Below, piece after piece: positions 40,163 to 52,014 of a DNA stretch of 64,000 bases. The translations under genes and the position numbers were made by a program. Each line of letters starts with the position of its first letter. The first letter of the stretch is position 1. Below the pieces are notes generated by a model, which was not told where the DNA came from, searched no databases, and saw only the letters and a list, made by a program, of their open reading frames with translations. Source of the DNA: Littorina saxatilis (taxonomy: Eukaryota; Mollusca; Gastropoda; Littorinimorpha; Littorinidae); contig NC_090252.1 of NCBI RefSeq assembly GCF_037325665.1, positions 11,419,360 through 11,483,359 on the forward strand. The letters are read 5' to 3'.

Positions 40163-40759
40163 GCTTGTGCAGCACGATATCACCACTGCTGTGGAAAGAG
40201 AAAGTAGGTGGTTCCATGTTTCCGCGGGGTGGCGCCACTGGGCTTTCGGTCTCACTTTTCAGCACCGTATGGAGCGTCTATGTATACTCTATAGTCTCTG
40301 GTTACACGTAACAGGGTCTCTAGGGGAAAGTCCCCAAATACCGAACGGTGCCTAATACCGAACAGCTGATTTCTCGAAAACAAGAGGTGACTACTCAAAT
40401 TGGACTGCACGAGGTGATAGAGTACCGTCCCTGATTATCCTGCACCAAAAATCATGGCGGATAAAGGCGGCAAAAAAAAACGGTGAGTGATTTTATGATT
40501 TTATGACTCTCAATGCTATTTCGACCCACAGCAGACTAGGATCATAGTATGAATTTGAGTTGCTTTTTGTGAAAAGTTATGGTTGAAATTAACAGTGTGA
40601 TCTATCTGCTTGCCAAATATGTCTGTTTGAAAGCATTCGTCTTAGATCTTGCCTGAGCGCCCCGTGGTTTTAAAATAGTTAGGTAGATTTCAATTACCGA
40701 ACACTCCATGTTTCAAATACCGAACAGTGTTCGGTATTTGAACTTGTGTGTTCGGATTT

Positions 40760-40886
<127 letters not shown>

Positions 40887-40996
40887 CTCTTCTCTTCTCT
40901 TTTTATTTTCTGTGCATGTGTATGCCAGAAGTAGATCTAGTTAGTACAGAGTGATGAGCGTTGTTAATACTTGGTGTACCGGTATATTGTGCAGGG

Positions 40997-41290
40997 CTAC
41001 ATGGTCATAGACAAGAGGCTTGGACTTCGAGCAGCTGCAAGAGCGTAGGAATCCCACCCACAACACTTAAAGATCATCTTGATGGAAAATACGAACATGC
41101 CATGGGTGATACAAAACATTTGGGGAGGCCGTGCATTCTTCCCCCAGCAATAGAAAAAGAATTGGTTGACCATATCATTAAATGTGAGAGGATGTTTTTC
41201 GGCCTGACCAGAAAAGACGTTATGTCACTTGCATACGAAATAGCGAGCAGAAATGGAATTCAACATATTTTCAATGAAGACAAAAAATCC
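40997..41290 (+). CDS. pogo-type helix-turn-helix segment
   Basis: After an acceptor gtatattgtgcag: VIDKRLGLRAAARA, then with a one-base shift near 41045 VGIPPTTLKDHLDGKYEHAM, GRPCILPPAIEKELVDHI, FFGLTRKDVMSLAYEIASRN and HIFNEDKK. This is the psq/CENP-B-like DNA-binding pair (…AA..VP.TTL.D…GRP…E..L….GLTR.DV…A..) that opens pogo-family transposases and jerky-type proteins. It would bind the element's ends. The shift means this copy is damaged or misassembled. Confidence 0.7.
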
Positions 41291-41294
41291 TCCG

Positions 41295-41560
41295 AGCCAG
41301 CAGGTTACTCATCTGAAGAAGCAGGACCCCCCTCTGAACCACCAAGACCCTCCGCTGAGCCTGTAGAACCCCCCCCTCTGAACCAATAGGACCCCCCTCT
41401 GAACAAGCAGGACCCCCCTCTGAACCACCAAGACCCTCCGCTGAGCCTGTAGAACACCCCTCTGAACCAATAGGTAGGACCCCCCTCTGAACAAGCAGGA
41501 CCCCCCTCTGAACCAGCAAGACCCCTCTCTGGGCGAACTGGACATCCAGTAGACCCACTT
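41295..41560 (+). repeat. Pro/Ser/Glu-coding tandem repeats
   Basis: Irregular units built on CCCCCCTCTGAACCA(CCA/ATA/GCA), encoding PPSEPPRPSAEPVE-like sequence. In-frame for the first part; later units drift out of frame. Confidence 0.8.
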
Positions 41561-41605
41561 TCTGAGCCACCTAGCCCATGCTCCGGGTAAGACATAGGCC
41601 TATTT

Positions 41606-42200
41606 TTGGCACTTCCAAACAAAACAGTTATCCAAACCAATCCCGATGGACGCTGCTTTTTTAGATCCATTGTCATCGGCAACACTCCTGCGTTCCAAAC
41701 TGCAGAAAGGGACGGTAATGGGTTACCTTCAGAGTGTCACACGAAAATACAAGAACAGATCCAAGCTGATGCTCTAAGACAAAAGATGACCAGTCACATG
41801 CTCAGCAACATTGAAGGCTTTCGCGAAGTGTCAGCTGCAATAAACTTTGACATGCCATCATCTTTCGCTTTTTTCTCCCTAGAAGAAAAGATTCTTCACA
41901 TGGCTCATTCAACTGCTTCAGTGGGAGACATGGACATTTCTGCTACAAGTGAGGTGTTGCAGCAGCCCATCCACATCATCAATGCAGAGTCTGGGAACGT
42001 TCTCAAATACAACGATGACTCTTTGGCTCAACCAGTGACTCTCCTTTACTCACCTCATTTGTTTGTATATTTCGCTGCGAGTCCAGTATATTAGGTATTA
42101 CTCTTAGTTTATCATCTCGCATGCAGTCACTCCCTGTTTACTCCACCTCATGGGGACAATGCAGGACACTATGACTGCGTCCTTGAGTCAGCTGTTTCAG
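41606..42200 (+). CDS. OTU-like cysteine protease domain
   Basis: Reads TNPDGRCFFRSIVIGNTP, with the OTU catalytic box D-G-x-C-x-F-R; helical segments; MDISATSEVLQQPIHIINAE, matching the E/D-x-ALA..L..PI.V strand; and PVTLLYSPH. The His motif, GDNAGHYDCVL, lies about 30 codons on, after a stop at 42092-42094 and a short gap that might be an intron. OTU proteins remove ubiquitin or related modifiers; OTU-like proteases are also known in some viruses and transposons. Asp/Cys and His are all present. Confidence 0.65.
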
Positions 42201-42581
42201 TGGCGCTGATTTCTCACAATCCCAGTGTTTCACAACAGAAATTAGCGGCGAAACGAAAATCCAGAAAAACAGAAGCTGAACTTATCACGTCAAGTCCATA
42301 CAAACGTAAACTTGAAGAGTGGCAGGCAAAACAAAAACCAACAAAGAAAACAAGCAAATCAAAGCCAAACACAGAGAACACAGAGAAACAGAAAGCTAGA
42401 AACAAGAAAACAAGCGTCAGTCATCAGCAGGAAGCTAGCTGGTTCTGTTTTTTTGTGCCGAGAATGCACCTGTGAGGACATGATTCAGTGTTTGATGTGC
42501 TCAGAATGGGTACATGTGGATTGCGCTGGAACAACAGAAAGCCAAAGAGAGTACTTTTGCGATGTTTGTCAGTCAAAGTAA
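42200..42581 (+). CDS. pogo-type C-terminal linker and PHD finger
   Basis: KLAAKRKSRKTEAELITSSP and YKRKLEEWQAKQKPTKK resemble the basic tail after the DDE domain of pogo-like transposases (…LTSTPYK..LE). A different frame, entered near 42430-42450, encodes FLCRECTCEDMIQCLMCSEW, VHVDCAG and FCDVCQSK: a C4HC3 PHD finger ending at a TAA. PHD fingers read histone tails and are found at the C-terminus of some molluscan pogo-like proteins. One shift separates the linker and the finger, or a small intron does. Confidence 0.65.
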
Positions 42582-43136
42582 CATTGGTTTTTGCTGTTCG
42601 GATTTTGAACCTCTGTGTTCGGAGTTAGGGAACAGGTGTTGTAATTCCGAACATATTCTAAAAAAAATGAAATTAAGATAACTTTCTTTTATGTTGATTT
42701 CTGTCCACAAAAAGTGGTATGAATGTTGCTGATCAATTACTTTATTAAAATTCACATTCAAAAACGGTCTGTCTTCTGTTGTTTTTGAGATGATGGCAGA
42801 TTTGCTTAAGTGTTCGGTATTTGGGGACTTTCCCCTACCTGTTCTCTTGGGTGTGGGTTCGAATCCCGGCCGCGCATGGTGGGGTAAATGTGGAGATTGG
42901 TCCAATCTCCCAAGTCAACTAATGTGCAGACTGTCATGTAAATGATGTCATCATAGCTGATGACGTAACTGTGATGACGTAATCCCATAGTTAAATCGAC
43001 ACACCGTCACGTGGTGTCTCTCGCGCAGGCAACCGTCGTGGGAGCATGGCGTCCCTATATTCCAGAGTTGTCAAGTGTTATTTCATGCCTTCATTATAGG
43101 TTCAATAAAAGTCTATTGAACCGTTCTACTAAAGGC

Positions 43137-43290
43137 TGTTCTTAACCAGACGAACCTTTGGTTCGCGAACTAGGTTCGTGGGGTTCGGCAAACCTCAAGA
43201 CTGGTTCGGCGAACTTGTCTTGGTTCTTAACCAGACGAACCTGAGTTTTTGAACTAGGTTTGGGGGGTTCGGCGAACTAGGTTCGTGGTT
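43137..43290. repeat. GAACC/GGTTC-rich tandem repeat
   Basis: Two diverged ~85-bp units sharing TTCTTAACCAGACGAACCT and GAACTAGGTT, with many short inverted GGTTCG/CGAACC pairs. Confidence 0.75.
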
Positions 43291-45020
43291 TACAAGTCAT
43301 GTCTTGGAAACCTTGAAGATCGGGCCGAACCTTTGACTCTTCTGCCAAGGAGGAAGACAAATTATTGAAAAACTGAATCTCAATGGCGGACGAAATCACC
43401 CAAGTCAAAATTACATTTTCTGAGATTTTATAAAAACAACGCTTGAACGAAAAGGTAGAATGGTGACTTCCGTTCGATTTCAAGTTAAGCTTTTCACTTT
43501 TCCGAGCAAGACAACCGCTGAGAGTGAAAAAACGCCGCTGTTCGACTTCGAAATTTCCAGTCGTAGACGACCTTCGCTTCTGCAGCATTGTGTTAGTGCA
43601 GGTGAGGCAGTGTTACTCATTTCGCTGAGCTCGTTTTCGTATTGTTGTGCATTAGGATCATCTAGTATGATATGAATAAAAGCAGGAATGACTTCGGCAT
43701 GTAAACGCATTGATTTTGTCGAAATCAGCACAGCAGTAAGCTAGATTCTTTCTGCTCAATTTGTTAAATTTTTTTCTTCAAAAGTTTATGACTTTGATTT
43801 TGATTGTTTGTTTATCTCATCGGCACAACATCCATCAGGCAAAATATCAATATGTTGAATGATAAACGTTGAGATAAGGAAGTTCACACATTTATCTGCT
43901 TGCAACAACAATCGCAAGGACAGATCTATCTGCTTCGTTGACTGCTAGATTTTCATTGAATTTCCCAAGTGATGATGATCTCGTTTTCAATTAGATCTGG
44001 ACAGTGTTTGTGTTCTTAGATTCATGATTGACCATGCAGGCTGATTGAGATCATAACATTGTGTTTGTTTGTGCTGGTGCAATGTGCAGATCAATGGCCC
44101 GGACCGCAGGATGACCCAGTGATCAATACAACTTGCGTTCACCACTCAACATTGTCTTCCACCTAACTCAAGGGCAAAAATAAAGGTACATGCTGGTGAA
44201 ATCTTCTGTGAAGATCAAGATAGTTGTTAGCTCTAACTGATCATGCTTATTATTATCAAGTTACATACACACTCCGCCCCAGCACCACCCTAAACCCATA
44301 ACAACACTCTCCAGTCCAACTACCCCCACCCTTCCGTGCAACATATGTTGCCGTCTGTACCTTGTTTGTGGTTATGGGGAGTGCTCAAATAGTTCCATAA
44401 CTGTTAATATAAATTAAAAGTACTGAGAGTTTCATTTTCCATTGCTCTTCCCCTTCCTCATGTCACATTACACACTCCCTTTGCCCCATCCCCCACCCCC
44501 TCTCTCTTTCTATGCTCTCTTTTTTCTTTTACATCTTCTTCTCTTTCTCTCTCTCTCTACCTGTATAAATCAGCTCTCTGGTTGTTGCTTCTGTAAGTGT
44601 AATGTAAAGTTCTACATCTCTGCATTTGTATTGTCATTTTTCAGAATGCCCTTGTAATAACTTCAGCGTCTGCCCATGGAGTCTATAGGTCAAAGTCTCA
44701 AATGTGATGTGATCAAGAGGATGCCGCAATGATCCAGGTAATATTGCAAATACTCAAACTGATCTAAAAGCAGAAGCATAACGTGATCCACAAACATTTC
44801 TGCTTAAACATTACAGGGTTACAGTACACCCAGAAACACAGCTGGATGTTAGTGCATAATTATCTGCAAGTGCAAGCAACATCGACCCTCTCCCCCTGCT
44901 CTTTTTCCATCAGCAAGAGCAACATTTATTTTCATGTGCAACTTTTCTAGTGCCTCTTATGTTGTATAATTGTTGATATTTAAATGAAGCAAGTGTTTGT
45001 TTTCAATGGCACTGCATTTC
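43291..45020. other. no gene recognised
   Basis: Non-coding. A short minus-strand ORF near 43480-43731 was considered and not accepted. Confidence 0.3.
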
Positions 45021-45024
45021 CCAT

Positions 45025-45025
45025 G

Positions 45026-45079
<54 letters not shown>

Positions 45080-45265
45080 TACACACATACAGACACACAC
45101 ACACACGCATACACACACACAGACACACACACACACACATACACACACATATATATATATACCCACACACATACACCCACACACACACCCACACACACAC
45201 TGACACACACACACATACATACACACACACACACACAGACACAAATATATATATATATATATATA
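45025..45265. repeat. compound (CA)n/(TA)n microsatellite
   Basis: CA tracts with GCAT, AGAC and ATAT interruptions, ending in (TA)n. Confidence 0.9.
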
Positions 45266-45754
45266 TCCCATGACCTCCCTTCTTTGTCTCTGTTACTTCA
45301 GTATGGGTATATATGTTGTATTTTTATAGCTCAATAAATACATCATGGACTCAAAAAAATATATGATAGTGCAGATTCCGATTTGGGCGAAGAACTACTT
45401 TGCTCCCGACCTTTGACCTCGCGCCGAACAATGTGACACATTTGTATGAAGTTCCAAAATCGTATTGCACGGCTCAGAAAACCATATCAGTTGCACGCAA
45501 AAATGAATCTCAGAACTGATCTGATGTATGAGATGCAATAAGCAAACGTTTCTTTCATTATGAAAGCAATACAGGTGGGAAAAAACGAACATTCAACTTA
45601 CAAGATAACCAGATGCTAGCGAACCAAAACAAAAACACGAGTACCCTCCCCTTGCTTCGTTAGCAGACGACTTTTGAGAATCTGTCAGACCGTCCTTACC
45701 TGGCACGGTTGGGCTTCGCTATCATCAGCTGTTTCACGTGTTTTGCGAGCAAGT

Positions 45755-46018
45755 CTACTCTTTTGCCTGGCTCTGCAGTAAGTCCACATTGGCGATGAAG
45801 GTATCTAAGAACTTAACATGTGTGTATTTTTCCGTAATCCAGTCATATTCTTTCAAAATGCAATCAAGCGGCGGTGACAGACTTGGGTCCTGTTTTCCTC
45901 GCACCCATACCAGTTTAGGTTCATGCAAACACACTCGCAAAACATGTAGATACATTTCAAATAGGGAGCAAATGGTTAAATCTACATATGTGTTCCCTAA
46001 AATTTGCTTCTCTGTCAA
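45755..46018 (-). CDS. ORF of unknown family
   Basis: Reads LHEPKLVWVRGKQDPSLSPP, LDCILKEYDWITEKYTHVKF, LDTFIANVDLLQSQAKE and a stop. The composition is protein-like. It lies 3' of gene B on the same strand and could be its tail, or a transposon remnant. No motif decides. Confidence 0.25.
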   Translation of the reverse strand: MTEKQILGNTYVDLTICSLFEMYLHVLRVCLHEPKLVWVRGKQDPSLSPPLDCILKEYDWITEKYTHVKFLDTFIANVDLLQSQAKE

Positions 46019-46413
46019 TAAGACTAATTGTATAATAATGCGTTCGAAAAAAACAACGTGGAATCGATTCTGAATCGAGTCGAGTAAGCCAAATGGGGGC
46101 CAAACCGGTTTCCCCGTTCCGCCGACCTGAAACGCAAAAGAATTGTGCGCTTCAACTAAATGGATTTCTATACGACTTCATTACTTTCTTGCAACTTATG
46201 AACCTTTACTTAAAGCTTTTAAACGGTCTGAAAGTAGTGTTACCGCGTACTTATAGATGCACTCATTCGTTTTATTTTTTCAGCGACGGTCACTTAGTTT
46301 AAGGTTGCAAAAAGGCCAAGTCTCGCTGAAAACACTGTTTCACGCTCCACAGATCGCAACAGTGCCGCTAGTAGTCTACACTTTGTGTTTGATGGTAGAA
46401 TGGGATATACAGA

Positions 46414-46573
46414 TTACAACACTCGTGGTTTTTTATATGGCTTGTATTTCAGTCAAGACCCAGCGGGAATATCAATCGAGAGCCACTCGCCAAAGGCTCG
46501 TGTCTCCCGATGATATTCATCCGCTGGGTCTTGACTGAAATACAAGCCATATAAAAAACCACTCGTGTTGTAA
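46414..46573. repeat. foldback hairpin
   Basis: Arms ~50 bp nearly perfect (TTACAACACTCGTGGTTTTT ... AAAAACCACTCGTGTTGTAA), continuing with CCCAGCGG/CCGCTGGG to a loop with CCACTCGCCAAAGGCTCGTG. Confidence 0.9.
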
Positions 46574-46841
46574 CCTATACATATATACACTATGTACACA
46601 CACAGACACACGCACAACACGTATTTCTTGTTTCATTCTCCATTCTTTGCTTTCTTGCAACATTATTTGGAAGTGGTCGCATTTAGAGAAGGAGAAGGGA
46701 ATGCAGGAAATCAGGTTCCCTTCAAGTCTCAAATTGTTAGGTGAATAACGCAATTCCAATCGATGTAACTTTGAGATATTGAACAACTATACATGTTCAC
46801 ATGTAAACTATCCTAAAGTAAAATCATTATTTGCAGTATAC

Positions 46842-46910
46842 CTTTCAGTATAGTGGGCAAACCGTCTTGGCAAGATTCTGTTGCAGGGCCGCGAACTTCC
46901 GGCATCCCCT
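46842..46910 (-). CDS. gene B exon 3 (stalk)
   Basis: 69 nt, phase 1 at both ends: EGMPEVRGPATESCQDGLPT then ILK|G. Acceptor gcttttaatgcag; donor GTATAC. Confidence 0.45.
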
Positions 46911-47092
46911 CTGCATTAAAAGCACACATATGTTTCCTTAACGTATGGAATGTGATTGTGAGCAACATACTTATATGGAAAAGGTAAGCAAAATTACAAG
47001 AAGTGGATCATAACGGGTTTGTTACCGCATACATAATTATATATCCTTGTAATGTGAATCTCCTTGTTCGTGGCTGTGTGTGTAGTTTTGTT

Positions 47093-47610
47093 TGTTTGTT
47101 CGTTCATGGGCTGAAACTCCCACGGCTTTATGTGTATGACCGTTTTTACCCCGCCATTTAGGCAGCCATACGCCGCTTTCAGAGGAAGCATGCTGGGTAT
47201 TTTCGTGTTTCTATAACCCACCGAACTCTGACATGGATTACAGGATCTTTTTCGTGCGCAATTGGTCTTGTGCTTGCGTGTACACACGGGGGGTGTTCGG
47301 ACACCGAGGAGAGTCTGCACACAAAGTTGACTCTGAGAACTAAATCTCTCGCCGAACGTGGGGACGAACTCACGCTGACAGCGGCCAACTGGATACAAAT
47401 CCAGCGCGCTACCGACTGAGCTACATCCCTGCCCTGACTGAGCTACATCCCTGCCCTGACTGAGCTACATCCCCGCCCTGACTGAGCTACATCCCCGCCC
47501 TGACTGAGCTACATCCCCGCCCTGACTGAGCTACATCCCCGCCCTGACTGAGCTACATCCCCGCCCTGACTGAGCTACATCCCCGCCCTGACTGAGCTAC
47601 ATCCCCGCCC
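47093..47610 (-). mobile_element. tRNA-derived SINE with nine tandem A-box units
   Basis: Minus strand: nine ~22-bp copies of GGCGGGGATGTAGCTCAGTCA-type sequence (47411-47609), then GGTAGCGCGCTGGATTTGTA, a B-box-like segment, a body with CTGCCTAAATGGCGGGGTAA, and a GAACGAACAAAC tail. The repeated unit contains the Pol III A-box core TAGCTCAGT. Confidence 0.85.
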
Positions 47611-47976
47611 TCGTAGTTTTGTTTATGCGTGTTGTTTGTCTTTTCCTAAAGCACAACAGCTATAAGTTGTGCACCTCAAGAGTAGACACACCTACACTAT
47701 TTGGTGTACGCTACTTTAATGGTAAAAAGTGTGCCAGGTTTTGGGGACATTATCTGGGCTGAAATGTAATGCCTGTTTGGAGAAAACAAAACTAAAAAAC
47801 CCACAATGAATCTGTAAAATGTGTTTGAGAACGGAAGTATTTGGATAGTAAACAATCAGTTTGTTTCCTGTCCGATAGGACGCATGTATGCAGCCTTATC
47901 TGATATGTTACTGTTGGGCCAATGTAACTGTTGGGCCAATGTATCTGTTGGGCCAATGTATCTAGTGTGATTCTAC

Positions 47977-48187
47977 CTTTCACAATGAGTTCACAGGTCT
48001 CGAATGTTGCTCCGTTTGGTGGGACAATATGACACGAGTAGACGCCAGCAAAGTTAGCTGTGGTGGATGGAATCTCAACTTTCAGACTATCCGTGAGCTC
48101 ACGCACGGTCAAACGTGTAGCCTTCCGAAACAAGGCATTTGGGTGTTGTGACATGCCTCGCCCAGGATCATTGGATAAGACCCTATT
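47977..48187 (-). pseudogene. gene B exon 2
   Basis: Acceptor ccacttgacag; donor AAAG|GTAGAA. It is 211 nt against 210 in gene A, and its first codons only join exon 1 if one base near the start is removed. Encodes RVLSNDPGRGMSQHPN through VYSCHIVPPNGATFETCELI. Confidence 0.6.
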
Positions 48188-48698
48188 CTGTCAAGTGGCA
48201 TTGGGAACAGAAAAGTATGGGAACACGTGCGCGCGATGTTGTTTAATCAAAATTCACTCCTGCATATATACAGTTTACACAACAAACAAAAAGCCCAGTA
48301 AAGCTGGATTTTGTTCCTAAATGAACTCATTATGAATGTTAGAGATTAAAACTTGAATAAAATACTGTTTAACCCAACACACAAAAATAATTAAGGAACC
48401 AATCTGAGCTGTCTGGCTTCGTTTCTCTGATCAGGTAATTCGATGCACTAACACTATTTACTAATCACATTCAGCATAGCATACGGAATCCTGCTTCCTA
48501 AACTCATTATTTAATTGAATGTGCGTTTATGGTCACATGAACATGTGCAAGCCAATTAAAAGAGGATAACTGGGGCACATGCAACTATTGCACCTTAACG
48601 CTCTGACATCGTCAACTCCCCTGGATCTTCATTGGTGCGTACGACGGGAACCTGATCATGAAAACACCCGTATACCTCCACTGCCAAACCGTGCATAC
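48188..48698 (-). other. intron 1 of gene B
   Basis: Non-coding; nothing else recognised. Confidence 0.4.
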
Positions 48699-48931
48699 CT
48701 TCTATTTCCTTGTCATTTGTAGTTGGGACCATGACCACGCTTATCGCTGTCTTGTTGGCTTTGATGTCTTTGTGAAAATTGCAGGTGACATTTTGCAGAT
48801 TGTCCAACATAGCCTGTCCCAGTATAACAGCGTATTGGATGTTGGGCGTAGATATCGTCACATTTGAGCATGAACGAGTGCAGGAAAATAATGGAGAGGC
48901 CTTGTATTTGAAGCACGACCATAACTGCCAT
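48699..48931 (-). pseudogene. gene B exon 1
   Basis: ATG at 48931-48929. One extra A in the AAAA run near 48790 separates the signal-peptide frame from NVTCNFHKDIKANKTAISVV. It ends KEIE|G at the donor GTATGC in phase 1, as in gene A exon 1. Confidence 0.65.
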
Positions 48932-49061
48932 GCAATAAAATGTATCATATCGTCATCATCATCATCATCCTCCTTCTTCTCCTCCTCCTCATCATCATCT
49001 GCATTATCATCACCAGCAGCAACAGTAGCAACAGCAGCAGCAGCAGCAGAAGCATCGTCGT

Positions 49062-49064
49062 AGG

Positions 49065-49142
<78 letters not shown>

Positions 49143-49143
49143 T
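49062..49143. repeat. (ATC)n microsatellite
   Basis: Preceded by a degenerate (CAT/CTC/AGC)n stretch from 48950. Confidence 0.9.
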
Positions 49144-49599
49144 ACCGCCCTGATATGGCCCTTCGTGGTCGGCTGGGCGTTAAGCAAACAAACAAACAAA
49201 CAAACAAACAAAAATCATCATCATTATCATCATCATCATAATCATCATTATAGTGTACATGACCTCATCCAATTACAGTAATTTTATTCTGTTTCGATCC
49301 ACCTTTTCAATGCTCTCATATTGATGTGGAGGACGGGAGATAACCTCGTCAAAGGTGTATAGGCCAGAAGGTTCTGAGTTGCTTCCCTTCATAATTTCCC
49401 TTTCGAGTGACGACATAGTTCCCAACATTCTTAGCGAAGGCTCCCATTAATGGAGAAGACCGTTGTTAGCTGCTGATGTAGAGTTTGTTTTGGCTTTGAA
49501 AGTTCAACTCCATGGTGAGTGCAATGGTTTTATTCAGCAGAGTTGTTGTTAAGAAACGAATTGCTGTGTTTGGTTTATTGTGTTCTTTTTTTTTTTTTT

Positions 49600-50260
49600 T
49601 AGCGAGAAATATGTTATAATCATGACCGGTCGATGTGAGGCTAATATGCGCCATGTTGCTCGGTGTGGCAGAGAGCCATGTATCGCATACTTTAACGAGA
49701 GCTGTGTGACACGAATGTTTAGGGCGAAATCCTGATTAAGATGGAGCGAAAAGACCACGGCTTTCCATGTGCAGAAACAAGCACTTTTGTACATGCTTTT
49801 CTAATGGTTTTGTTTAAATCTGGATGTTATTAAGGTTACATCTTTCAATCTTAGCGGTCTAAAAATAGCGTCACTTCATTTTGAGGGATGCTCACGTTAG
49901 GTTTATAAACAGACGCAAAAGTGCCACGTGGCGGGTGTGCAATGCGACACGTAGTTTTAGTGAGTATACCTTGGTGATCAGTCATAACGTGAACTGACGC
50001 AGACCTGAACGGACCGAGAGAAGTCTATAACAGTGAGTTTCTTTGGAAATTATGCATCCTATCCAGGACACTGCGAGGTATTTCGTGGTTACAGGGATTG
50101 TATGAGTTATTGAATCAAATGGGATGGACATCTGTTTGTTGTGTTCTGTGTCTTTCTGTCCGCCCTGTTTTAATACTATCATTTTCAAAAGCTTATGAGT
50201 GTGATTGGAAGCTTGATTTAACATTACAAGTGCAACACGATTAGGCGGGTTCATAGATTG
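49600..50260 (-). mobile_element. decayed LINE fragment
   Basis: Minus strand shows HVQKCLFLHMESRGLF and, after a stop, SGFRPKHSCHTALVKVCDTW, the RT block between motifs 1 and A. Upstream lies a possible endonuclease end (HVMTDHQGILTKTTCR). Several breaks; no intact domain. Confidence 0.55.
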
Positions 50261-50430
50261 TATGTTTCATAGACTTGTCGTTGGTCAGCAGTGTGTGTTT
50301 AATATTAATTTAATAGGGTATAACTCGTGACATTGTGTGCGTGTGAAAAAGTATGCGTTAGCAGGGAGAAGGGTCAATAATAGCAAACAGATGACTTAAT
50401 GGGTTTTTGATTGTCTTTGTCTACCCTTTT

Positions 50431-50435
<5 letters not shown>

Positions 50436-50522
<87 letters not shown>

Positions 50523-50526
50523 TAGC

Positions 50527-50596
<70 letters not shown>

Positions 50597-50625
50597 ATAC
50601 AATGTTTGTGTGTCTGTGTGTGTGT

Positions 50626-50682
<57 letters not shown>
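50436..50682. repeat. compound (GA)n-(GT)n microsatellite
   Basis: GA tract to about 50596, short spacer, then GT tract 50607-50682. Confidence 0.9.
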
Positions 50683-50683
<1 letters not shown>

Positions 50684-50775
50684 CTGTGTGTTTACAAGCG
50701 CAAGTGTAGACTGGCTCGCGATTATGTCCGTTGGGTTCTTCTAAAGACTAAACTCCAACTCTCTCTCTATTTCAG

Positions 50776-51129
50776 CGGCAGGCCCATACCTACACATCAA
50801 TGTCTAAACCAAGCATGATTACCCTGTTAGACCTGCAAATTCTTACAACACAGAACACGTTTGACCGTGTGGGGGCAACCAACGATCCAGAAAGACGTTT
50901 CGGAGAGTACAAGCAAGACGAGAAGTACGAACGACACATGATGTTCTATGCAATGGTAGACAACCAGAAGAAGGAAGAGAATATACTGTTATCATGTGGC
51001 GGAAACGGCCTGAAATACAACGAACAAAGACAAAGCAATGCCCCAGAAGAACCAGGATGTGTGTACGGAATGAAACCCATTTCTGATTTGGAGCATTTGA
51101 TGTATGCCGCAAAGGGAATCTGTATGTAA
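50776..51129 (+). CDS. terminal exon, GIY-YIG-like family (tentative)
   Basis: Acceptor actctctctctatttcag, then RQAHTYTSMSKPSMITLLDL, FDRVGATNDPERRFGEYK, MMFYAMVDNQKKEENILL, NEQRQSNAPEEPGCVYGMKP and a TAA after GICM. The pattern VG.TNDP.RR..EY…M.Y…..+.E..LL resembles invertebrate GIY-YIG-like proteins, but the catalytic Tyr/Arg/Glu set cannot be confirmed. Upstream exons were not found; a (GA)n-(GT)n tract occupies the preceding intron. Confidence 0.45.
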   Translation, partial: RQAHTYTSMSKPSMITLLDLQILTTQNTFDRVGATNDPERRFGEYKQDEKYERHMMFYAMVDNQKKEENILLSCGGNGLKYNEQRQSNAPEEPGCVYGMKPISDLEHLMYAAKGICM

Positions 51130-51673
<544 letters not shown>

Positions 51674-52014
51674 GCATTTCATTACAAAAAAAGTCTTTCC
51701 AAATTCTGCAAACAGATTGTGGGAGTACACAAGAAAGCTATGTTGCTTCCAGCCTAAGGATAATTGGGAGGATTCCCAATAACCATATATAATGTCATTA
51801 CATGTCATTTTAGACCTTTCGAAGACATCTCACTTGAGAGTGATATATGATCATATATATATATATATAGAAATTCACAAGATAATGATCCATGGGTATC
51901 ATTTGTTAAACAGAGTCGACTAATGTTGGGGTTAAATCACGTTGGAAAGAAGCAGCTTGCATTTAGCATAAGAAGATTAAGATATATAATATCGGACAAA
52001 ATAGAAGCAACATG

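Larger units (their letters stand above)
38440..40300. mobile_element. P-superfamily-like TIR element with THAP exon (1861 bp)
   Basis: Ends CAGAGACTATAGAGTATAC and its inverse GTATACTCTATAGTCTCTG, flanked by the 7-bp duplication GTTACAC (38433-38439 and 40301-40307). Imperfect inverted similarity continues about 90 bp inward (GAGACC...GCCCAG). The right end holds a THAP exon on the minus strand. The left terminus contains an extra inverted copy of CTATAGAGTATACA. No transposase core was recognised, so it is non-autonomous or decayed. A LINE fragment and (CT)n lie inside it. Confidence 0.75.
46842..48931 (-). pseudogene. gene B: paralogue of the single-Ig receptor gene A, broken
   Basis: Three exons in the order of gene A. 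Exon 1 begins MAVMVVLQIQGLSIIFLHSF (signal peptide), then HPIRCYTGTGYVGQSA, parallel to SPITCVAGVYKTGEKA of gene A, then NVTCNFHKDI parallel to NVTCLFNEDI. Exon 2 contains SLKVEIPSTTANFAGVYSCH, the Ig D/N-F-x-G-x-Y-x-C end. Exon 3 is a stalk (GMPEVRGPATESCQDG). Each of the first two exons seems to have one extra base. The transmembrane and tail exons were not found. Confidence 0.65.

Noticed and set aside
43480-43731. A minus-strand ORF with LRLEISKSNSGVFSLSAVVL, loosely like an Ig F-strand
   Set aside because: No Cys pair, no matching exon borders and an equally open frame on the other strand.
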